This document shows positions 58,200 to 64,000 of a DNA stretch of 64,000 bases, in pieces. The stretch covers positions 19,603,657 to 19,667,656 of the forward strand of contig CM119266.1 in the NCBI GenBank assembly GCA_051294375.1, read 5' to 3'. The notes under the pieces are model-generated. The model was not told the origin of the DNA and made no database searches. It saw nothing but the letters and a program-made list of their open reading frames with translations. Positions within the stretch are counted from its first letter, which is position 1. Every line of letters begins with the position of its first letter. The stretch is from Paraspadella gotoi. Taxonomy: Eukaryota > Chaetognatha. A program made the translations under genes and the position numbers.

Positions 58200-59410
58200 T
58201 AACTTTGATAAAATGTGAAGCGGGAATCAAAGCTGATTTTTAAAGGGTGCTTTAATTTAAGGGATAAGAACTGTATGGAATTTTCATTAAGAATCAATGA
58301 CCATTTAAAAAAGAGAAAACGGAATTTAAGGAAAGGCGTTCGAACAGAGGGAGCAAAAAACTGTACTTAACTTTCTTACATAACTTTTATTAATCAGTAT
58401 CTCGTACTGACGGGACTTGGTTAAGAAGAATAAACGAAGAATTCCCAGAAATTGAAAAAGAAAAAAAAAAGGAAAGAAAGAAAAAGAAAAAAAAAGAAAA
58501 AGAAAAAAGGAGACATTATCGATTTACTTTCAGCTCTCTCTGGTACAGCTCTCCATGGAGCTTAACATCGCACATCAGAACAGGACCGAAAAAAAAGAAC
58601 GATGACTCACATAAAAAAATCGAAGATTTCTTATCGTGATGTCATTCTCGACTTTAATTTTTAAAAAATGCTTATTTAAAAAAAAAAAAAAACTTAAATT
58701 CCTTCATTTCTTCCAAGGAACTTTCTCTAGATTCTATTGACCCATAAGGACTAAAATATAAATGTATATATACTAACATATCTATAATATCTAAGTCTAA
58801 TGGATTTTCTCTGCATGAACGCTCTAGCACCAAATAAAAGCTTTTTATATCCCCAGTGGCATCGCTCTCTTTTCACTCCCATAAAACTTTTCGCTCCTAA
58901 GGTCCCGCCTTCCTCTTAGAATAGAACAGAGAATAAAATAAAGTAATATAGAATATAATATAATCAAATAAAATACATAAAAAAATAAAATAAAATAAAA
59001 GAAAATAAAACAAAAGAAAACAGAATAGAGAAACTTTTTTTTTTAATTTCCGTTCCATTTTTTATTTCTTTAACTTTTTTTTTGTTCATAAGCATCAAGC
59101 TAATGACATCCATCTTGAAGTCAAGGGATTAAAGTATTCATTATCTCGTTGCATTGATTACCTCTCAAGGCTTAACGTAAGGGAAATTCTTTCTCTCTTT
59201 CCCTTTCTGACGCTCATGATACAAACATGTTTTAATTTAAAATAGTATATGAATGAATATACAATTATACATTGAAAAAAAGAAAGAAATCCTAAAAAGA
59301 GAGAAGCAATTACTGGGCGATTTCAGATCAGGATATTGATAAACTTATTAGGAAAGCGCAAATTTAAAAATCAACCTATTTAAAGATTAGAAGATTAGAA
59401 GATTAGAAGA
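58200..59410. other. AT-rich DNA with A-rich simple sequence
   Basis: Contains GAAAAAGAAAAA (58455-58510) and AATAAAATA (58925-59020) simple sequence. No gene or element seen. Confidence 0.6.
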
Positions 59411-59414
59411 TTAA

Positions 59415-59482
59415 AAGATTCTTATCTTATTTATTAAATGAATGCATAATTTTTATATTGGTTGTACCAATTTTATATGCAC
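59415..59482 (+). repeat. Family A fragment A7 (end module only)
   Basis: CTTATTTATTAAATGAATGC, then ATAATTTTTATATTGGTTGT and ACCAATTTTATA. Nearly identical to the end of copy A3. Confidence 0.82.
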
Positions 59483-59499
59483 AGACGGAATAATTTTTG

Positions 59500-59690
59500 G
59501 GCTCTCATTTCCAAAATAGCTGTTACTTAATCCCTAAACTAATCCTCAACTAATCCTAACTCTAATCTATTTATAAATCAATAACCTAATCCTTAATCCT
59601 AATCCCTAACCCAAATCGATAACCTTTACCTAATCCCAAACCCTAAACTCTAAAACATAATCCCCAATCTATAACCCTTTACCCTCAACC
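59500..59690 (-). mobile_element. Family C element, copy C5 (truncated, reversed)
   Basis: Begins GGCTCTCATTTCCAAAATAG (the family's second end), followed by CCTAATCCTAA/CCCTAA-type telomere-like repeats. The opposite end is missing. Confidence 0.6.
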
Positions 59691-60130
59691 AGAGTCTTTT
59701 TGTCTTTTTGCCACGACAATGGCTTCATAAAGGTTCACTTAGTTTCACATCATTGTGACTTTTAGGACGACGAACTTATGCTTCCATCTAATTTTTATAC
59801 TTTTATGTTTTCCGTTTATGCGTGTCCCAGTGTAACCATTCTTCCGCTTAAAATGAAGTTATTTTTAAAAAAGGACCAAGTATTTTTTTTTAAACAATTT
59901 TTATCTCTACCATCAGAGTGAAGCCCTGCTAAAGGATATGTAGAATAATAAAAAAATAAAATGAGATTGAATTCATCAATCTAATTTGCATACAGTAGTA
60001 AATTATTTAAAGTCACGTTGGTTCATGTTCAGTTTAAATATCTGTTTTAATATAATATGTTTTAATATTAATCATTTGAGAGTCGAATTCTGTCCCACGA
60101 AATGGTTGATTCGATCGCGGACTGACGAAA

Positions 60131-60316
60131 GCCAATCACAGGCAACGAGCGACCTTGGCTCCACGCCCCCTTTCCTCCCCTCCCTCCCCCCCCCGTGTCC
60201 CCTTCCCGACCGACCCGAAGAGGATTCGTGAGGCGAAAAGGATTTCCTCAGATCCTCAAATCACTACATTCGACCGACGACGACGACGACGACCCGAGGA
60301 TTTATTTATGCTGAGA
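60131..60316 (+). promoter_or_regulatory. CCAAT-bearing GC-rich islet with possible first exon
   Basis: GCCAATCACAGGC (60131) shares CCAATCACAGGC with the CCAAT cluster at 40721. The following GC/C-rich stretch is open in one frame (PTDPKRIREAKRISSDPQIT, then an Arg run from (CGA)n) up to AGA/GTAAGC, a fair splice donor after 60316. ATG at 60308 would give only a three-codon exon, so this may be mostly 5' UTR. Confidence 0.3.
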
Positions 60317-60464
60317 GTAAGCGAAATACAACTCTCTCTTTTTGCAGTCTTCGCAAAAATACAGCCTCTGTGTCGCAAGGCCCGACGACAAGGCCGCTCC
60401 ATTGGACATCCGAGGGGGAAACAGTGCGGGTTAATTGAAAAGAGATGTGAGGAGGGGAAGGAGG

Positions 60465-60532
60465 GAGAGAGAGAGAAAGAGAAAGAGAAAGAAGAGAGAG
60501 AGAGAGAGACGAGAGGAGAGAGAGAGAATAAA
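60465..60532. repeat. GA-rich microsatellite
   Basis: GAGAGAAAGAGAAAG then (GA)n. Confidence 0.9.
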
Positions 60533-60949
60533 GTAATGAATCGTTTGGTCTGAGTCACACTTATTCTTAAGAATCAGTTATGGGAGAACGAGGGACATTA
60601 CACCATACACATAATTTTTTATTGTTTATATTTTTAATGAAAATATTTTTTTTTTCCAAGTATATATTTTTTTTTAAACCTCAAACTGGATGCATTCTTC
60701 TCTTTTTTCTTTCCCCCGCTTCCTTTTTCCCTCCTAACCTTATCTCTTATTTTTATTACTCTTTTTTTTTCTCTTATCTCAAATTACCGCCTCCTTGGCG
60801 TCGTTATGGTCGTCGTCGTCGTCGTCGTCGTCACTGTCGTCGTCAGCTTCCTCTTCGAAGGCGTTCCACGTCGTCAGCATCATCTTTTCTACAAAAGAAA
60901 ACTTGGAAAACGACGAATCTTGTAAACGGGCCATTTTTTCCTTCTGTTT

Positions 60950-61430
60950 CTTCCCTGTTTTTTTCTTTTAAGTCTTTTCCCCTCTTTTCTTTTTTCTTTT
61001 AAGTCTTCCTCTTTTCTCTTTTCTTTTAAGTCTTTTTCCTCTTTTCTTTTTTCTTTTAAGTCTTTTCCTCTTTTCTCAGTTCTTTCAAGTCTTTTCCCTC
61101 TTTTCTCTTTTCTTTTAAGTCTTTTTCCTCTTTTTTCTTTTCTTTTGTAATTTTATAATTTATAATTTTATGTTTTTTATCCTGGTTCCTGACTTTCGAT
61201 TTTTTTTTAATATTTCCCCAATTTCTTATTCTTTTTTCTTTCTTTATCTTTCTTTTTCTTCTTTTTTAATATTTCCCCCAATTTTTAAATTTTTTTTCTT
61301 TTTCTTTCTTTTTCTTCTTTTTTAATATTTCCCCAAATTTTTAATTCTTTTTTCTTTCTTTTTCTTTCTTTTTCTTCTTTTTCCCCCAATTTCTAATTCT
61401 TATTTCTTTCTTTTTCGTCGTTTTTCTCTG
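60950..61430. repeat. Two pyrimidine-rich minisatellites
   Basis: 60950-61145 repeats CTTTTAAGTCTTTTCCTCTT with a period near 28-30 bp. 61195-61430 repeats TTCTTTTTTAATATTTCCCC plus a T/C-rich spacer with a period near 60 bp. Confidence 0.85.
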
Positions 61431-61659
61431 GATTTTTACTTCTTGAAATAAAGAATTTTGATATAATTTTTTTATTTTCTATTGTTTAAAACTTTGGCAA
61501 CGAAACTTTATAGTTTCAACATCTCGTTTTGAAAACTCCGTCCGTGAAAAATAAAGTTGTGTCGTAAATGGATATTTTTATATAACGAAAAAAAATGAAT
61601 TCATAAAATCAGAGGTTCTATAATATTTAAATTTTAATGTTGACTTTTCAGTCAATTCT

Positions 61660-62004
61660 TTTCTGAGTTTTCTCTATTCCTAAATGAACTTTTTTCTTTA
61701 CAATAATCGCGTCATTATTTGTCTCAAAACACCTGAATCTTAAGTCATAACAAGAATCGGAAAATGAAAAACAGTGATATGAAAATAATAAACATATGAC
61801 ACGCGACGAGTCCTCAACGATCGTTTTTCTTCTTTCCTTTTTTTTCTTTCCTTTCCTCTCTTTCCACCTCCTCTCTTCTCTCACTTTCCTTCTCCATTTC
61901 CAGAAAAGAACCAAAATCCTCTTTCCTAATCTCTCCCACAATTGGTCACATCGCTTTTCCATTATCCCTAACAACTCTTCCAACGAAAAACCCTCGACTT
62001 CGCG
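61660..62004 (-). CDS. Candidate ORF, basic helical N-terminus, unidentified
   Basis: Opens after TAA (about 62005) and reads REVEGFSLEELLGIMEKRCD, QLWERLGKRILVLFWKWRRK, then Lys/Arg/Glu-rich sequence from a purine tract. First ATG near 61962. The overlapping ORF at 61968-62159 in another frame ends KSRVFRWKSC. Only the first ~45 residues look protein-like. Confidence 0.2.
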
Positions 62005-62129
62005 TTAAGCTCCGCTCCCTCCCATCGAATGCAAGGATATTTCCGGTTCGCATTTTTGGCCCCAAATATTTTTATCGCCCAGTTTAGCCGTTTTCGTCGT
62101 AAGCCTAAACCGTTATTTTCTATATATAT

Positions 62130-62152
62130 ATATATATATATATACATTCGAG
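62130..62152. repeat. (TA)n microsatellite
   Basis: About 11 TA units. Confidence 0.92.
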
Positions 62153-62315
62153 TGGACATTTAAAAGCTTTATAACTTTACGAAGGTTGTTTAAACTTTTT
62201 AACTTTCTAAATTTTTTTAAATTTTTCAACCGAAATTTTCTTGGTGCCCTGCATTCCTGCCTTCGTCCTCTCTTCCCTTCCGTCTTTTCAACCCCCCGAT
62301 CCGCCCCCCTCCAAG

Positions 62316-62450
62316 CTATTGAGGCGGCCCAAGGTCATTGATGTGAAGACAACACAGAAAGCTCTCTCCTCCAAGGAATTCAAATTGTCTCTGACTGAGG
62401 AGGGAATGGGAGGACGTCCTGCGAAGGAGAGTGAAGGAGGAACCATTTAA
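62316..62450 (+). CDS. Candidate terminal exon, 44 codons + stop, unidentified
   Basis: A long polypyrimidine tract (62262-62312) ends in CCCCCTCCAAG, a good 3' splice site before 62316. The exon then reads LLRRPKVIDVKTTQKALSSK, EFKLSLTEEGMGGRPAKESE and GGTI before TAA, with balanced composition and no simple repeat. ATTAAA, a known poly(A)-signal variant, lies a few bases past the stop, before a (TTA)n run. I do not recognise the protein. Upstream exons are not identified. Confidence 0.4.
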   Translation, partial: LLRRPKVIDVKTTQKALSSKEFKLSLTEEGMGGRPAKESEGGTI

Positions 62451-62464
62451 ACTTTATTAAAATA

Positions 62465-62470
62465 TGATTA

Positions 62471-62561
<91 letters not shown>

Positions 62562-62570
62562 TTATTATTG
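62465..62570. repeat. (TTA)n microsatellite, ~34 units
   Basis: Nearly pure ATT/TTA run. The Leu-run ORF over it is an artefact. 62580-63145 after it is AT-rich with a short telomere-like GGTTAGGGATTAAGG patch at about 62824-62840. Confidence 0.97.
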
Positions 62571-63147
62571 TTATTTAAATGATATTTTGATGCTTCCAAG
62601 TAGCATTCATGACAGTATTTTTTTGTTGACTTTAAATTTAATAATTAATTTATTTATTGTTAGCTCCAAAATTAAGTAAGGGAAACCCGGGAAGTGGGAT
62701 TTTGACGCTGTAAAAATGCAATTCCTCATTTTTATATGTACTTATGAACTATAAAATCGATTAATTATTTTAAAAAGTTAGGGAATGAAAACAAATTTGA
62801 GTAAGATTTTAGATTAAAAAATTCGGTTAGGGATTAAGGTTACAGATGTGGTTACAATTTTAAAATAAGTATTAAGGTTTAATGTTATGAAATAGGGATC
62901 GGAATTAAAGATTACGTTCAGTTAATTAATATAAAAGGAATAAATTTTTATCTACGATGTGAGGTAAAACCCGTTCAAAAAATCCAAAAAACAAACAAGA
63001 ATTAGAGACTGCGGGGTTTTGAGAGACAAAGCGAAAGACCGTCCGCCTTCCCTTTGCCAAATGAGTCTTAAAGTCGAGAAAATCGACAAATGTTTTAACA
63101 TGAAAAAGAAATTAGTGAGGATGTGAAATGATTAAAGTCTCAGCCTC

Positions 63148-63149
<2 letters not shown>

Positions 63150-63190
<41 letters not shown>

Positions 63191-63212
63191 TCTCTCTCAT
63201 CTCTCTCTCTCT
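63150..63212. repeat. (CT)n microsatellite
   Basis: CT run with TTCTCC breaks. Confidence 0.95.
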
Positions 63213-63296
63213 GAATTTTGGGAGAGAAATGCGCAATGTGAGATCGTTCTCCTCATTATTAGAATAATTAGATCCTTCTTCTCTTTCTTCTTCTTT

Positions 63297-63297
<1 letters not shown>

Positions 63298-63337
<40 letters not shown>

Positions 63338-63338
63338 T
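63298..63338. repeat. (CGT)n microsatellite, ~13 units
   Basis: Pure CGT run. Confidence 0.96.
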
Positions 63339-63939
63339 CTTCCAGAGCTGCTTTCTCTTTAACGCGAAGTGGAAGTGATTCCAGTTGAGAATCGTCTTTA
63401 CTTTATGGAGCAGAAATCGAAGGAGAAGAGAGATTTCGGGTACACGACTGAGGAGATTGGGGATCGGGGATTGGAGATCGGGGATTGGAGACGCTTCGAG
63501 TCGAAATACGTGAGTCTCAAGATTTTGGGGTAGATTCACTGAATGGAATTGAGGAGATGAATGACGCGGAGTCACAAATGAAAAGTTCGCGCAATGAACG
63601 AGTCGTAAATGCGAACGAAGGACAAATTAGGAATCCAGAACGAAACGTTCCCGTGTCATTCTATTTAATAACATACACACTCCCAATAAAAATTTAATAT
63701 TTATATTCAATATACGAATCATTTACATTTCGGGCAAAGCATTGACGATCTGACCCCCCCCCAAAAAAAATCATGAACGGAGCCACAATGAAAAAAATTA
63801 ATTAAAAAAAAGTAAAACTGCGAGAGAAAAAAAAAAGAGCATCGAGTGGAATACAGAGGAAAGATGACGTAAAATCTCATTTACATACTGTAATTAGCTC
63901 AAGGTCAAGAGATGTGTAGCGAATCTCCGTCGCAGTGAT

Positions 63940-64000
63940 GGCCGCCGCCGCCGATCCGTCCGTCCGTCGTCGTCGTCGTCGTCGTCGTCTTCGTCGTCTT
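63940..64000. repeat. (GCC)n then (CGT)n, reaching the window edge
   Basis: GCCGCCGCCGCCGATCC followed by (CGT)n. ATGGCCGCCGCCGCC (about 63939) is an attractive start-codon context for an exon that would continue past the window. Confidence 0.8.

Noticed and set aside
57404-58297. Long minus-strand ORFs (up to 297 aa), Phe/Pro/Ser/Ile-rich
   Set aside because: Direct translation of an 18-bp purine/pyrimidine minisatellite. No normal composition at either end.

Overview
The window looks like a gene-poor stretch of an invertebrate animal genome. It is AT-rich and packed with microsatellites, mainly (GA/CT)n and (CGT/GAC)n, together with minisatellites and short non-autonomous mobile elements. 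There are no operons, no ribosome-binding-site logic and no prokaryote-style coding density. Intron-type splice donors and a SNAG-domain transcription-factor exon point to a metazoan. I cannot name the species. Three runs of exactly 25 N (8609-8633, 13128-13152, 18435-18459) mark assembly gaps. All three sit in or beside simple repeats, and at two of them the flanks carry redundant sequence.

The only gene I recognise is on the minus strand at 31749-32430. It is a first coding exon opening with MPRSFLVK, the N-terminal SNAG motif of the Snail/Slug, Scratch and Gfi zinc-finger repressors. It ends at a GTGAGT splice donor after 227 complete codons. No C2H2 finger exon is visible further along that strand. 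Weaker coding candidates are a Pro-rich exon with a GTAAGT donor (to 51022, plus), a likely terminal exon (62316-62450, plus), a 98-codon-long spliced-exon candidate (33950-34243, minus), and several short ORFs of 50-130 residues with coding-like composition. None of these could be assigned to a family.

Most of the structure here is mobile or duplicated DNA. I see: (1) a tRNA-derived SINE with recognisable A and B boxes, three copies; (2) a dispersed family 'A' ending in a TTGGTTGTACCAA palindrome, at least eight copies or fragments; (3) two related whole-element fold-backs, the first (2476-3413) with about 105-bp terminal inverted repeats and a TA target duplication; (4) family 'C', bounded by GGC-starting inverted repeats around a degenerate telomere-like GGTTAAGG core, one copy with an 8-bp target duplication (hAT-like); (5) a 1626-bp element flanked by TTAA (19101-20726), whose empty site survives in a neighbouring tandem copy.

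Layout: 0-5 kb holds repeats and both fold-backs. 5-9 kb is purine/pyrimidine-rich DNA. About 9.1-14.0 kb is a large imperfect palindrome. 14-18.3 kb holds minisatellites and family C. 18.8-23.2 kb is a tandem duplication that is polymorphic for the TTAA element. 23-31 kb is low-complexity DNA with a few CpG-rich islets. 31.7-32.4 kb is the SNAG exon. 32.6-45.7 kb holds minisatellites and small ORFs. 45.7-52.3 kb contains several coding-like patches. 53-64 kb is repeats, family C copies and the candidate terminal exon. The palindrome, the redundant gap flanks and the 'noisier' member of each duplicated pair suggest that part of this complexity may come from assembly or gap filling rather than biology.
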